Shown: positions 37,048 through 46,451, counted from the stretch's first letter. The stretch is 64,000 nt of DNA from Streptomyces sp. NBC_00448 (GCF_036014115.1 NZ_CP107913.1:9566501-9630500), one strand, 5' to 3'. Numbers and translations: made by a program. The notes: generated by a model not told the origin, from the sequence alone.

Positions 37048-37632
37048 ATGGGAGCGGGAATGGTGCTGTTGGTGGTGTTAGCCGTCCTGGCCGCGGGGGG
37101 TGTGACGGGCGTTCTGGTACGGGCTGGGCGTCGTGAGGCGCGCGCTGAGAAGATCCGGCTCGCGGAGCAGGCCCGGATCCAGGCACTGCGGTCGATGGAG
37201 GCGGTCTGGCTCCTGGGAGACCGGGAGTTCGAGGAATACGTGGCGGAGCTGTGCCGCCGGGACGGGTGCACCCAGGTGCGGCGCGTGGACGGTGCGAACG
37301 ATCTGGGCGCGGACGTGGTGGGCCGGCTGCCGGACGGCCGGAAGATCGTGGTGCAGTGCAAGCGCTACGCCAAGCACCGCACGGTCGGCAGTTCCGACCT
37401 TCAAAAGTTCAACGGCACCGTCCGCGACGAACACGGAGCGGACGTCCCGCTGTTCGTCGCCTCGTGCAAGTTCACCAAGCAGGCCCGGTCCTTCGCCGCC
37501 CGGCACGGCTTGGTGCTCTTCGACGTCGACCTGCTCGGCTTCTGGAACAGCGGCACCACGCTGATGTCGCTCCTGGACCTGGACATCGGCCGTTCCGGCA
37601 CCAACCGCCGCCTTCGCCCGGACCACGGCTGA
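37048..37632 (+). CDS. Membrane-anchored Mrr-like restriction endonuclease
   Basis: The ATG at 37048 (GGAGGGG nine bases upstream) gives 194 residues. A single N-terminal membrane helix (MVLLVVLAVLAAGGVTGVLV) is followed by a short charged coil and a PD-(D/E)XK Mrr-type domain: REFEEYVAELCRRDGC, then ANDLGADVVGRLPDGRK and IVVQCKRYAK. The Asp of GADV and the Q-x-K are the expected catalytic residues. FVASCKFTKQARSFAARHG and LVLFDVDLL complete the fold. The Mrr family cleaves DNA, often modified DNA. Membrane tethering is a known variation and would place the nuclease where DNA enters the cell (inferred). Confidence 0.85.
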   Translation: MGAGMVLLVVLAVLAAGGVTGVLVRAGRREARAEKIRLAEQARIQALRSMEAVWLLGDREFEEYVAELCRRDGCTQVRRVDGANDLGADVVGRLPDGRKIVVQCKRYAKHRTVGSSDLQKFNGTVRDEHGADVPLFVASCKFTKQARSFAARHGLVLFDVDLLGFWNSGTTLMSLLDLDIGRSGTNRRLRPDHG

Positions 37633-37827
37633 CGACCGGATCCACACCTCAGGGCCCCGACGCCGGCTGCGCAGCGCAGACTCCTGGAAGAGACAGTCGC
37701 CGTGCCGGTCACGACGTGCCCGATCAGCCTCATTCGGGTTGCTTGTGGACAGCGGCGGGCCCTTCCGGAGGGGTCGGGTCGTCGGAAATCCCGCGCCGCT
37801 GGAGCGGTGTGTCTCTAGGGTTCTCTC

Positions 37828-38523
37828 ATGGGAGTGCCGACGACGAACTGCGGATGGTGTGGTGCCTTCGCAGCGATGGAGTTCGTCCAATTCAGCGTGA
37901 CGGCGACAGGCGGGCATGCCCCCGTGCCCGCGGCACCCGGCGTGAGGCCGCGCTTGGTGCCGACGTTCTGGGAGATGTACACCTGCCCGGCCTGCAACGC
38001 AGCGAGCATTGCGCTGGTAGCCCACGAGGATGGCGAAGACGAGAGCGTCTTCCTCCGATGGGTTCCCGACAAGCCGCCGGTGAGGGGGTATCCCGACAGC
38101 GTGCCCAAGGCCATTGCAGGTGCGGCAGCAGAGGCTCACAGCTCGCTGCGGGTGGGCAACATCCAGGCCGCCGTCCTGATGGCGAGGACGACCGTGGAGG
38201 CAACGGCCAAGGCGAAGGGCATCACGTCGGGCAATCTCGTTGCCAAGATCGATGCTCTTTACGCTCAGCACTTGATCTACGAGCACGTCCGGGATGCCGC
38301 ACACGAAGTCCGGTTCGCCGGTAACGACGCTGCCCACGGCGACTTGGTCGACGATCCGATCAGCGCCGATGAAGCGGCGACGATCGTCGAACTGATGGAC
38401 ATGCTCCTTGATGGTGTCTTCATCGCGCCGGCGAAAACGGCTGCCCAGACCCTTGCCCGGCAGGCCCGGAAGAACGCCGGCAGCACGGCGACCACCACTA
38501 CTCCCGCGGTAAGCGCGCCCTAG
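37828..38523 (+). CDS. DUF4145 domain-containing protein
   Basis: The protein has 231 residues. The N-terminal 90 residues hold two Cys pairs, CGWC near the start and CPAC at about residue 53, as in a zinc ribbon. The C-terminal DUF4145 helical domain is recognisable from EAHSSLRVGNIQAAVLMART, TVEATAKAKGI, then RDAAHEVRFAGNDAAHGDL and ATIVELMDMLLDGVF. DUF4145 is often found in or beside restriction and phage-defence proteins, with no defined activity. It sits between the Mrr-like and PLD-like genes on the same strand, but 195 bp after the first, so an operon is possible rather than certain. Confidence 0.85.
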   Translation: MGVPTTNCGWCGAFAAMEFVQFSVTATGGHAPVPAAPGVRPRLVPTFWEMYTCPACNAASIALVAHEDGEDESVFLRWVPDKPPVRGYPDSVPKAIAGAAAEAHSSLRVGNIQAAVLMARTTVEATAKAKGITSGNLVAKIDALYAQHLIYEHVRDAAHEVRFAGNDAAHGDLVDDPISADEAATIVELMDMLLDGVFIAPAKTAAQTLARQARKNAGSTATTTTPAVSAP

Positions 38524-38581
38524 GCTCGCCTCCCAGCGGGTGGGCTTGCGGGTACTCATCCCAACGCTGAAGGGGGAGACG

Positions 38582-39418
38582 ATGAGCGATGACGGACTGA
38601 AATTCCCGGACGCGTTCCATCACCAGGCCGGGACCGGCCAGCGGAGCAGCGGCGCCTACTTCGGTACGGATGTTCTCACCGGGCTGGTCGCCGGTATGGA
38701 TGAGTTCTTGACCGACCCCGATGGCCGCTGGAAACAGTACCGGTCCCTCGGTGCCGCAGTCCTCGGATGCGTACCTTGGCTGGACGATCCGGCTCTTCTC
38801 GGCGCCATCGGCAGGTTCCCCTCTGCGTGCGTAGTTGTCACGAAGCAGGAGCTGAAGAAGCGGGGAAGACAGAAGTTCGAACAGCTCAAGCAGTATGCCC
38901 AGCAGGGCAACGGCTTTCCTGCTGAGGTCTTTGCTGAGATGACCGACCTGGTCTCCCGCTACGACGGGCCGCCTCCGGCGGTCGGCCCGTACTCGTACCG
39001 GGCCGGACTGCGCGTCCCGAGCATCCGCTCATTCGGGTTCCGCAAGATCGGAAGCCGCCCGGTACCCCTCATCCACGCCAAGATGTTTCTGCTGGGTCAT
39101 CTGTGGTGGCACGACGAGGATGGATCACCTGCGGGCGTCGTCGATGTCACTGGCTTCACCCCCAAGCGGCTGTGGGTGGGCAGTACCAACGGAACCGAGA
39201 GCTCGCGGCTTGGTCTCGAGTTCGGCGTTTGGCTGGACGACCCTGACCTGCTTGCCGACGCGGAGCAGTTCTTGGTCAAGGTGATGCGGTCGTCCGAGAG
39301 TATCGACCCCGACGACGACTTGTTCGAGCCCGAGTACGTCAGCGTCGAGTACGACGATGAGGCCTTGTACGAGGCGATGCGCGACAGCTACGACGTGCCC
39401 AGTGAAAACGACGAATGA
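38582..39418 (+). CDS. Phospholipase D-like (HKD) phosphodiesterase domain protein
   Basis: The ATG at 38582 has GGGGGAG seven bases upstream and gives 278 residues. A single PLD-like active-site region is visible: VPLIHAKMFLLGHLWW (H-x-K) followed by KRLWVGSTNGTESSRLGLEFGVW, where the 'G-S-x-N' and downstream Glu are the usual companions. Single-HKD proteins dimerise to form the active site. Relatives include nucleases and the DISARM component DrmC, which is also a PLD protein. Whether it acts on nucleic acid cannot be read from sequence. The C-terminal 40 residues are strongly acidic. An IS3-family element begins 32 bp after its stop. Confidence 0.75.
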   Translation: MSDDGLKFPDAFHHQAGTGQRSSGAYFGTDVLTGLVAGMDEFLTDPDGRWKQYRSLGAAVLGCVPWLDDPALLGAIGRFPSACVVVTKQELKKRGRQKFEQLKQYAQQGNGFPAEVFAEMTDLVSRYDGPPPAVGPYSYRAGLRVPSIRSFGFRKIGSRPVPLIHAKMFLLGHLWWHDEDGSPAGVVDVTGFTPKRLWVGSTNGTESSRLGLEFGVWLDDPDLLADAEQFLVKVMRSSESIDPDDDLFEPEYVSVEYDDEALYEAMRDSYDVPSENDE

Positions 39419-39484
39419 TCCGCGCCACTGTCTGGTGCTCGCGACTACACGGAAGATTTCAAGTCCAGTGAGACAGTTGTGATG

Positions 39485-40489
39485 CTATGAGCTTTGTGGT
39501 GTTGGTTCTCGGCGCTTGGCGGGATCGTTGATCCAGGCAGTCCGGGGTATCTCGGGTGGCCGGGGGCGGCGCCCGAAGCGTTCGGGGTGGTGTGCGTATG
39601 CCTGAGCGAGGGTGGCGGCCCGTTGGTCGCGGACCTCGTCGGCGGTGCCGAAATGGATGCTGGCGGGGGTGTGCCAGGCGATGCCGGAGTGACGGTGCTC
39701 GTGGTTGTAGTAGGCGATGAACGCCTCGAACCACTCACGGGCATGGGCCAGGGAGTCGAACCTTTCCGGGAAGTCCGCCATGTACTTCGTGGTCTTGAAC
39801 TGGGCCTCGCTGTAAGGGTTGTCGTTGGAGACCTTGGGTCGTGAGTGCGACCGGGTGACGCCCAGATCGATCAGCAACTGGGACACCTTCTTGGAGGTCA
39901 TGGACGTGCCGCGGTCGGCGTGCACGGTGTTGGGCACGATGCCGTTGAGGGCGATGGTCTCGCGGATCAGTTCCTCCGCCCGCTGGGCGGACTCGGCGCG
40001 TTCGACGGTGTGGCCGGCGATGTACCGGCTGAAGATGTCGATGATGACGTAGGCGTGGTACCAGACGCCCTTCGTCGGTCCGGCGACCTTGGTGATGTCC
40101 CAGGAGAAGACCTGTGACGGGCCGGTGGCGACCAGTTCCGGCACCACCCGGGGAGGGTGGGTCGCCTGGCGGCGGCGTTCACCGCTTTGGCTGTGTTCCC
40201 GCAGGATCCGGTACATCGTGGAGACCGAGCAGTGGTAGCGGCCGGCATCCAGCTCGCGGGCCCAGATCTGCGCGGGCGGCAGTTCCGCGTACTCGGCGCT
40301 GTTCATCAACTCCATTACGGCCAGGCGCTCTTCGGCGCTCAGGGCGGACGGCTGGGCGCCGGCCGTGCGGGGTCGGGGTGCGGCCGGTGGCCGCAGCCGG
40401 CGGTAGTGGGTGGCGCGGGAGCGGCCGGTCAGTCGGCAAGCGGCCACGACACCTAGCTCGGTCTCGACGCCGTGGAAGGCGTCGTTCAT
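39485..40489 (-). CDS. IS3-family OrfB transposase, copy 2
   Basis: Its 334 residues are identical to the protein of copy 1, with the three catalytic acidic residues kept. Confidence 0.9.
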   Translation of the reverse strand: MNDAFHGVETELGVVAACRLTGRSRATHYRRLRPPAAPRPRTAGAQPSALSAEERLAVMELMNSAEYAELPPAQIWARELDAGRYHCSVSTMYRILREHSQSGERRRQATHPPRVVPELVATGPSQVFSWDITKVAGPTKGVWYHAYVIIDIFSRYIAGHTVERAESAQRAEELIRETIALNGIVPNTVHADRGTSMTSKKVSQLLIDLGVTRSHSRPKVSNDNPYSEAQFKTTKYMADFPERFDSLAHAREWFEAFIAYYNHEHRHSGIAWHTPASIHFGTADEVRDQRAATLAQAYAHHPERFGRRPRPPEIPRTAWINDPAKRREPTPQSS

Positions 40490-40509
40490 GACCGGGGCGG
40501 CGGCAGACT

Positions 40510-40890
40510 TCAGTCCGCGCCCCTGGAGATCATGTCCAAGAGCGCGGAAGCTTTTCCCATGACCTCCAGGGCGGCCTTGTTCTGGGCCAGTTCCTTCTCG
40601 AGCCGCTCCACCCGGCGACGCAGTTTGTCGTTCTCCGTCTCGGCGTCCGACTTCTTCGGCCTCGCGGGGCTCGTGCGGCGGTCGGCCAGGTTCTCCAGGG
40701 CGCCGGCGTCCCGAGCGGCCCGCCATTCCTTGACGTGAGAGTGGTAGAGGCGCTCTCGGCGCAGGATCGCACCCTTCTCGTTCTTCGGGGCCGCGTCGTA
40801 CTCGGCGACGATCCGCAGCTTGTACTCCGGGCTGAAGGAGCGACGCTTCGGCCTGGGCGCGGGATCGGGCGCGGGATTCGTGCTGGTCAT
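40510..40890 (-). CDS. IS3-family OrfA, copy 2
   Basis: Its 126 residues are identical to OrfA of copy 1. Confidence 0.9.
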   Translation of the reverse strand: MTSTNPAPDPAPRPKRRSFSPEYKLRIVAEYDAAPKNEKGAILRRERLYHSHVKEWRAARDAGALENLADRRTSPARPKKSDAETENDKLRRRVERLEKELAQNKAALEVMGKASALLDMISRGAD

Positions 40891-41074
40891 GAGGGGATGG
40901 TTCTCCTGTCGGTGCCCTCTCAGGCTAACCCGGCAAAGCCGGATGTCTCACACAAGGCTGACAGAGAGGGACACCGGCTCTGCGCGGCTCCAGAGATGAA
41001 ATGCGAGTGCACGCTGAGCCCGCGTTTCGCCTCTGACCTGCGAAATCCCATCAACGGAAAAACCGTGGTGAGCG

Positions 41075-41200
41075 TTACACCCCGCGATACGGCTCTCCTG
41101 CCCGGCCCGGCCAGATCCGCTCCCGCTCCAGGTCAATGCCCTTCAGATCGGCTGCGATCTTGCTGAGATACTGCGCAATAAAGGTGGCATCGTCGGCCAT
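41075..41200 (-). CDS. Small 41-residue protein
   Basis: The ATG at 41200 with GAGGG five bases upstream opens a short frame: MADDATFIAQYLSKIAADL, then KGIDLERERIWPGRAGEPY and RGV. The composition is balanced and a clear amphipathic helix is predicted by eye, unlike the Arg/Pro-rich noise around it. No known family. It may be a small partner carried by the island; the call rests on the ribosome site and composition. Confidence 0.45.
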   Translation of the reverse strand: MADDATFIAQYLSKIAADLKGIDLERERIWPGRAGEPYRGV

Positions 41201-41618
41201 CGTCCCTCACCATCCCCGCAAGACTCGTGCCGTCTGTACCGCGTGATCGTACTGAAAGGTCACCTCACCACCCGCCGCGGATGCGCAACCTCACTCTCAA
41301 GCGCCTGACTGTTCCGGTGCGAGCACTCGTTGCGCGGGAACCGGTCGACAAGAGGCTCGCAGGGGTGGGGTGACCGTCGGCGGGAGGGTGACCGCCTGAG
41401 CGTCCATCACCTGAATGACCGATCTCCATCGGTAGGGGCGGCGTGCGCCGCGGAAGAGAGGGTGGTCGTCGCAGGGCGGTCGGCGCTGAACGATCTGACG
41501 TGCCGGCCGGTGCTGGTGGTCGAGCGGCGGCTCCCCGGGCAGGGCCGGGGGCGTTAGCTGATCGGGCGAGCTTTGCGCTCAGGTCGCTCCGCATCGATAC
41601 AAACGGCGATCAGGTCTC
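41201..41618. other. Intergenic stretch, nothing recognised
   Basis: About 420 bp with no supported reading frame, repeat or hairpin. It may contain the promoter for the leftward 41-codon gene, but no clear -10/-35 pair was seen. Confidence 0.4.
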
Positions 41619-42596
41619 TTACGCCTTCAGATAGTCGATCATCCTGCTGAGCGTCTCTATGTTGTCCTTGACCTTGCCAAACGCGATGTTGCAGTCCATG
41701 CAGAGGAGCCCTCGGTTGTGCCCGTAGGCATGGCAGTGATCGACGTTGGCGTCGCCCATCCGGAAGTTGTCGGGATCGACCTTGATGAAGGGGGTCAGGC
41801 ATGTGGCGCAGGCGTTGTCCTGGTCCCTGAGCATCTGGGCGATGTCCCCGAACGTCAGGCCATAGCCCTTCTTGAGGTTGCCCTTCGCGCTCTTGATCCG
41901 GACGCATTCGTTGCATATCCGGCCCTCGCCGCGGTTCTTGAAGCCGAACACGGCGTACTCGTGGCCTGATCGGCACTGTGTATCACCCCTGCGATAGGGC
42001 TCGTACGGCACCGCCTCTGGGTCAATCCCGCGGGAACGCAGTTTCGAGTCGCGCGTGCAGCGCCGACAGCTCCGGGCGCCTGTCTTCGGGTTCACATAGG
42101 GAATGTTGCCATCGTCGAATATATGCCCGTTTGTGCATCTTTCGGCCGGAGTGGCATCGTCGGCGGCCCGATCACGTCTACCGTTCACAAAGGCTTCGCT
42201 TCCCAGGTTCCGCCACAAGGTCGCGTGCTCGTGATGGACGCACAGTAACGCGTTCTCGCAGTTGCGTGTGACTGTCTGTCCCGACGTGAGCGGCGTGTTG
42301 GAGTAGTGCTCGAACACCCAGCGCTGGACGTAGACGAGCGGCTTCTTGCCTGCTGCGTAGCGGTCACCGTCGTAGTACAGCGGGCGGCCGTCTTTGTCCG
42401 TCATCCCCTTCCAAACCATGCATCCCGACTCCGTGCGCTCTACGTTCTGGCGCACTACCTCGATGCTGATCGGGGGTCGGAGGCCGGTCCTCTCAAAGGT
42501 TCCGTGCTTCCGGTAGTAGCGGTAGCAGGCTTGGCACCTGGTGCCGCCGATCCTCGTCGCGGGCTTTCCATCGCCAGAGGCGCACAGCATTGGCAT
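41619..42596 (-). CDS. Endonuclease VII-like HNH nuclease
   Basis: The ATG at 42596 gives 325 residues; a start 14 codons further upstream is open but less like the family. Residues 1-35 hold a small zinc motif (LCASGDGKP ... CQACYRYYRKHG). A first HNH-like region follows (WVFEHYSNTPLTSGQ ... CVHHEHATLWRN). The C-terminal 90 residues are a recombination-endonuclease-VII domain: ACATCLTPF, then ANVDHCHAYGHNRGLLCMDC and NIAFGKVKDN, with the C-x2-C, D-H-C-H and C-x2-C metal/active-site set. Such nucleases cleave branched or double-stranded DNA and are common in actinophages and islands. The double HNH layout is typical of the HNH proteins seen in actinophages. Confidence 0.85.
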   Translation of the reverse strand: MPMLCASGDGKPATRIGGTRCQACYRYYRKHGTFERTGLRPPISIEVVRQNVERTESGCMVWKGMTDKDGRPLYYDGDRYAAGKKPLVYVQRWVFEHYSNTPLTSGQTVTRNCENALLCVHHEHATLWRNLGSEAFVNGRRDRAADDATPAERCTNGHIFDDGNIPYVNPKTGARSCRRCTRDSKLRSRGIDPEAVPYEPYRRGDTQCRSGHEYAVFGFKNRGEGRICNECVRIKSAKGNLKKGYGLTFGDIAQMLRDQDNACATCLTPFIKVDPDNFRMGDANVDHCHAYGHNRGLLCMDCNIAFGKVKDNIETLSRMIDYLKA

Positions 42597-42921
42597 GGCG
42601 AGGAGCAGAGCACAAGGTCGCGGCCGAGAGCAAGCCAAAGACTACCAACCCGGCATGAAGCCCCCATGGGACCTACCATGGCGAGGTTGAGGCCCGGGGG
42701 GCTATAGACGGAGCCCCAAACCTCGATTGCGCCTTGGGAGTCGATCGCCCCAGACCGCATGTCGTCGTTCGGATGAGACGCCGACACATGCGTGAGAGCA
42801 TCCCGGGATGGAAGAAGTTTCACGCCGCGGTGCCGAACGGCCCACCCCGTCGACGGCGGCGAAGGGCGCGGCAGTCCTCCGCCCCTCGGAAGATTTCAAG
42901 TCCAGTGAGACAGTTGTGATG

Positions 42922-43926
42922 CTATGAGCTTTGTGGTGTTGGTTCTCGGCGCTTGGCGGGATCGTTGATCCAGGCAGTCCGGGGTATCTCGGGTGGCCGG
43001 GGGCGGCGCCCGAAGCGTTCGGGGTGGTGTGCGTATGCCTGAGCGAGGGTGGCGGCCCGTTGGTCGCGGACCTCGTCGGCGGTGCCGAAATGGATGCTGG
43101 CGGGGGTGTGCCAGGCGATGCCGGAGTGACGGTGCTCGTGGTTGTAGTAGGCGATGAACGCCTCGAACCACTCACGGGCATGGGCCAGGGAGTCGAACCT
43201 TTCCGGGAAGTCCGCCATGTACTTCGTGGTCTTGAACTGGGCCTCGCTGTAAGGGTTGTCGTTGGAGACCTTGGGTCGTGAGTGCGACCGGGTGACGCCC
43301 AGATCGATCAGCAACTGGGACACCTTCTTGGAGGTCATGGACGTGCCGCGGTCGGCGTGCACGGTGTTGGGCACGATGCCGTTGAGGGCGATGGTCTCGC
43401 GGATCAGTTCCTCCGCCCGCTGGGCGGACTCGGCGCGTTCGACGGTGTGGCCGGCGATGTACCGGCTGAAGATGTCGATGATGACGTAGGCGTGGTACCA
43501 GACGCCCTTCGTCGGTCCGGCGACCTTGGTGATGTCCCAGGAGAAGACCTGTGACGGGCCGGTGGCGACCAGTTCCGGCACCACCCGGGGAGGGTGGGTC
43601 GCCTGGCGGCGGCGTTCACCGCTTTGGCTGTGTTCCCGCAGGATCCGGTACATCGTGGAGACCGAGCAGTGGTAGCGGCCGGCATCCAGCTCGCGGGCCC
43701 AGATCTGCGCGGGCGGCAGTTCCGCGTACTCGGCGCTGTTCATCAACTCCATTACGGCCAGGCGCTCTTCGGCGCTCAGGGCGGACGGCTGGGCGCCGGC
43801 CGTGCGGGGTCGGGGTGCGGCCGGTGGCCGCAGCCGGCGGTAGTGGGTGGCGCGGGAGCGGCCGGTCAGTCGGCAAGCGGCCACGACACCTAGCTCGGTC
43901 TCGACGCCGTGGAAGGCGTCGTTCAT
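42922..43926 (-). CDS. IS3-family OrfB transposase, copy 3
   Basis: Identical in protein sequence to copies 1 and 2 and apparently functional. Confidence 0.9.
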   Translation of the reverse strand: MNDAFHGVETELGVVAACRLTGRSRATHYRRLRPPAAPRPRTAGAQPSALSAEERLAVMELMNSAEYAELPPAQIWARELDAGRYHCSVSTMYRILREHSQSGERRRQATHPPRVVPELVATGPSQVFSWDITKVAGPTKGVWYHAYVIIDIFSRYIAGHTVERAESAQRAEELIRETIALNGIVPNTVHADRGTSMTSKKVSQLLIDLGVTRSHSRPKVSNDNPYSEAQFKTTKYMADFPERFDSLAHAREWFEAFIAYYNHEHRHSGIAWHTPASIHFGTADEVRDQRAATLAQAYAHHPERFGRRPRPPEIPRTAWINDPAKRREPTPQSS

Positions 43927-43946
43927 GACCGGGGCGGCGGCAGACT

Positions 43947-44327
43947 TCAGTCCGCGCCCCTGGAGATCATGTCCAAGAGCGCGGAAGCTTTTCCCATGAC
44001 CTCCAGGGCGGCCTTGTTCTGGGCCAGTTCCTTCTCGAGCCGCTCCACCCGGCGACGCAGTTTGTCGTTCTCCGTCTCGGCGTCCGACTTCTTCGGCCTC
44101 GCGGGGCTCGTGCGGCGGTCGGCCAGGTTCTCCAGGGCGCCGGCGTCCCGAGCGGCCCGCCATTCCTTGACGTGAGAGTGGTAGAGGCGCTCTCGGCGCA
44201 GGATCGCACCCTTCTCGTTCTTCGGGGCCGCGTCGTACTCGGCGACGATCCGCAGCTTGTACTCCGGGCTGAAGGAGCGACGCTTCGGCCTGGGCGCGGG
44301 ATCGGGCGCGGGATTCGTGCTGGTCAT
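43947..44327 (-). CDS. IS3-family OrfA, copy 3
   Basis: Identical in protein sequence to the other OrfA copies. Confidence 0.9.
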   Translation of the reverse strand: MTSTNPAPDPAPRPKRRSFSPEYKLRIVAEYDAAPKNEKGAILRRERLYHSHVKEWRAARDAGALENLADRRTSPARPKKSDAETENDKLRRRVERLEKELAQNKAALEVMGKASALLDMISRGAD

Positions 44328-44504
44328 GAGGGGATGGTTCTCCTGTCGGTGCCCTCTCAGGCTAACCCGGCAAAGCCGGATGTCTCACACAAGGCTGACA
44401 GAGAGGGGGATGCTCGTACTGAGCTGGATCATCCCGAGCCAGTGGGCACCCGCTGCCGGTAGGCGCCGGAGGCGGGTGTTCCAGGTCGCTGTCTGGGAGC
44501 CGTC

Positions 44505-45931
44505 ATGCATGGGTGGGCGGGCGTGCTGACTTTCGACGTGCGTATCTACAAGCTCCGGATCCGGCCAGGCCGGCGCCGGCCGTTTTGCGTGCGGTGGCGT
44601 GTCGCCGGCAGGGATCACAGTGAGAGTTATCAGTTCGAGGCGCGCAGGCGGATGGGCGTCGTGCCGAGCTGATGGGCGCCCTGCGGCTGGGCGAGCAGTT
44701 CGACACCGCCACAGGGTTGCCGGCTGCCGAGGTGCGCGCGAGGAACAGGATCACGTGGTTCGAGCACGCCGTGGAGCACGCGCAGGCGAAGTGGCCGCGC
44801 GCCTCAGCGAAGCACCGGGCGGGCATCGCCGACGCTCTCGCCACCGTGACGATAGCCCTCACCACCCCGTCGACGCGGTGCCACACTCCGCCGGGTCTGC
44901 GCGGCGCGCTGATCTCGTGGGCGTTCCGCATGACCCGGGACGAGCATGGCGTGTGGGTCCCGCGAAAGGCGGCGGAGGAGCCTCCGGCGGACATGGCGGC
45001 GTGCCTGGAGTGGATCGCCCGTCACTCGCTGCCCCTGGCGGATGCCGTCAGGCAGGAGAACCTGCGCAGAGCACTCGGCGCGATCTCGCAGAAACTCGAC
45101 GGCAGCCACGCCGCGGAGAACACCGTCCGGCGTAAGCGCATGATATTCAACAACGCCCTGGTCTACGCCGTCGCATGCGACCGACTCCAGGCCAATCCGC
45201 TGCCGAAGGTGGACTGGCAGACGCCGCTGACGGACATCGAGGTCGACTTCCGCTACGTGCCCGGCCCGCGCCTGGCCCGGGACCTGATCACTGCCGTACG
45301 CGAGCAGGGCCCGCGGGGCGCGCACCTGGAGGCGTTCTTCGGCTGCCTCTACTACGCGGCGATGCGACCGGCCGAGACCGCCGCGCTCACCGAACGCGAC
45401 TGCCTCCTCCCCGGCCCGGAAGGAGGCCCGGAAACCTGGGGCGAACTCGTTCTGGTCCGCAGCCATCCCGAAGCCGGCTCCGGCTGGACCGACGACGGCC
45501 GCCCCCACGACACCCGCGGACTCAAACGACGAGCCCGCAACGCCACCCGCTCCATCCCCATCCCGCCCGACCTCGTCCACCTGCTACGCACCCACCTCGA
45601 TCACTACGGCACTGCACCCGACGGCCGACTCTTCCGCGCGGTACGAGGCGGCCGCATAACCTCCAGCGAATACTGCAGGATCTGGTCTGCCGCCCGACGG
45701 CGCACTCTGCTCTCCCGTGACGCCGAGACACCCTTCGCGCAGGTCCCCTACTCCCTGCGGCATGCAGGCATCTCCCTGTGGATCACCGCCGGCATCCCCC
45801 CTGCCGAAGCAGCTCGACGCGCCGGACACAGCCTCACCGTGCTCTACCGCATCTACGCCAAACCGCTCCGCGGCCACCAACGCCACGCTAACCAGCTCAT
45901 CACAGCCGCCCTACAGGACATCCAAGAGTGA
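44505..45931 (+). pseudogene. Tyrosine recombinase/integrase with an N-terminal frameshift
   Basis: From the ATG at 44505 (GGGAG six bases before) the start of an actinomycete integrase is read: VLTFDVRIYKLRIRPGRRR, then FCVRWRVAGRDHSESYQFEA. At about 44640 the frame must shift to continue with QADGRRAELMGALRLGEQFD and on to the end. The catalytic domain is complete: Arg in YYAAMRPAETAAL, H-x-x-R in YSLRHAGISLW, His in RAGHSLTVLYRIY and the nucleophile Tyr in the same segment. Without the shift only a protein starting at ATG 44672 (419 residues), lacking the arm-binding N-terminus, could be made. It was probably the integrase of an element in this island. Confidence 0.75.
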
Positions 45932-46451
45932 CGTCTTGACCGCGTACGGCTATCACTGACTGTTTCGCCACTACCTGTACGCGAGCGTGAACCGTCGGGG
46001 GTCTCACCGAGCGAGAAGCGACCCTGCCCTTGCAGTTGAACGCCGCTGATGTGCGCCAACTACGTGGAACTCGGGCCATGATCGCCCGCAGACGGGGCGC
46101 GGGTGTGAAGGCCGGCGTGCAACTCGGCGAGCGAGGTGTCAGATCAGGGTTGATGCGCCAAAGAGGGTACTGAGCGGTCCTTGTCGCCCACTTTCAGGCG
46201 ATGGCGGGCGGCGCGTTATAGCCTCAAAGAGCGGCCAGTGTAGGGGAGTTGCTGTGTCAGCCATCTCGGTGCACGCGCACACCATAGAGTTAGTCTGTTG
46301 ACGTCGTCAACGCCAATGCTGTGGTGAAGATGTCGTTTTTCGTGTACGGTCTGCGTCGTTGCTCCTGTCGCTCCGTCAGGACGGGCTGCGGCGCCGGGGT
46401 GGGGGCTGTCTGTCCGGAAGCGGGCTGCGGCCGTAGTGCCGAGGAGGGGCA
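45932..46451 (+). other. Upstream region of the kinase-helicase operon
   Basis: About 520 bp without a long gene. It contains a 15-codon frame (GTG 46254 preceded by AGGGGAG, ending TGA 46299-46301) that could be a leader peptide, and it overlaps the palindrome at 46297-46311. No attachment-site repeat was recognised next to the recombinase gene. Confidence 0.4.
46297..46311. promoter_or_regulatory. Perfect 15-bp palindrome, candidate operator
   Basis: GTTGACGTCGTCAAC is a perfect 7-1-7 inverted repeat, about 140 bp upstream of the kinase-helicase start. It contains a -35-like TTGACG. Palindromes of this kind bind dimeric repressors, but no repressor gene lies next to it, so the regulator is unknown. 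Confidence 0.45.

Larger units (their letters stand above)
39451..40970. mobile_element. IS3-family element (1,520 bp), copy 2
   Basis: Same ends and length as copy 1, with identical encoded proteins. A 4-bp duplication ACAC flanks it (39447-39450 and 40971-40974). It lies between the PLD-like gene and a 41-codon gene and interrupts no recognisable reading frame. Confidence 0.92.
42888..44407. mobile_element. IS3-family element (1,520 bp), copy 3
   Basis: Same ends and orientation as copies 1 and 2. Unlike them it has no matching flanks (CCTC at left, GGAT at right), so one side has been replaced by recombination or deletion. It ends 97 bp before the recombinase gene. Confidence 0.92.

Noticed and set aside
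39451-44407. Composite transposon formed by IS copies 2 and 3 carrying the endonuclease VII-like gene
   Set aside because: Copy 2 has its own ACAC duplication on both sides, and the outer flanks of the pair (ACAC and GGAT) do not match, so there is no sign that the pair moved as a unit.
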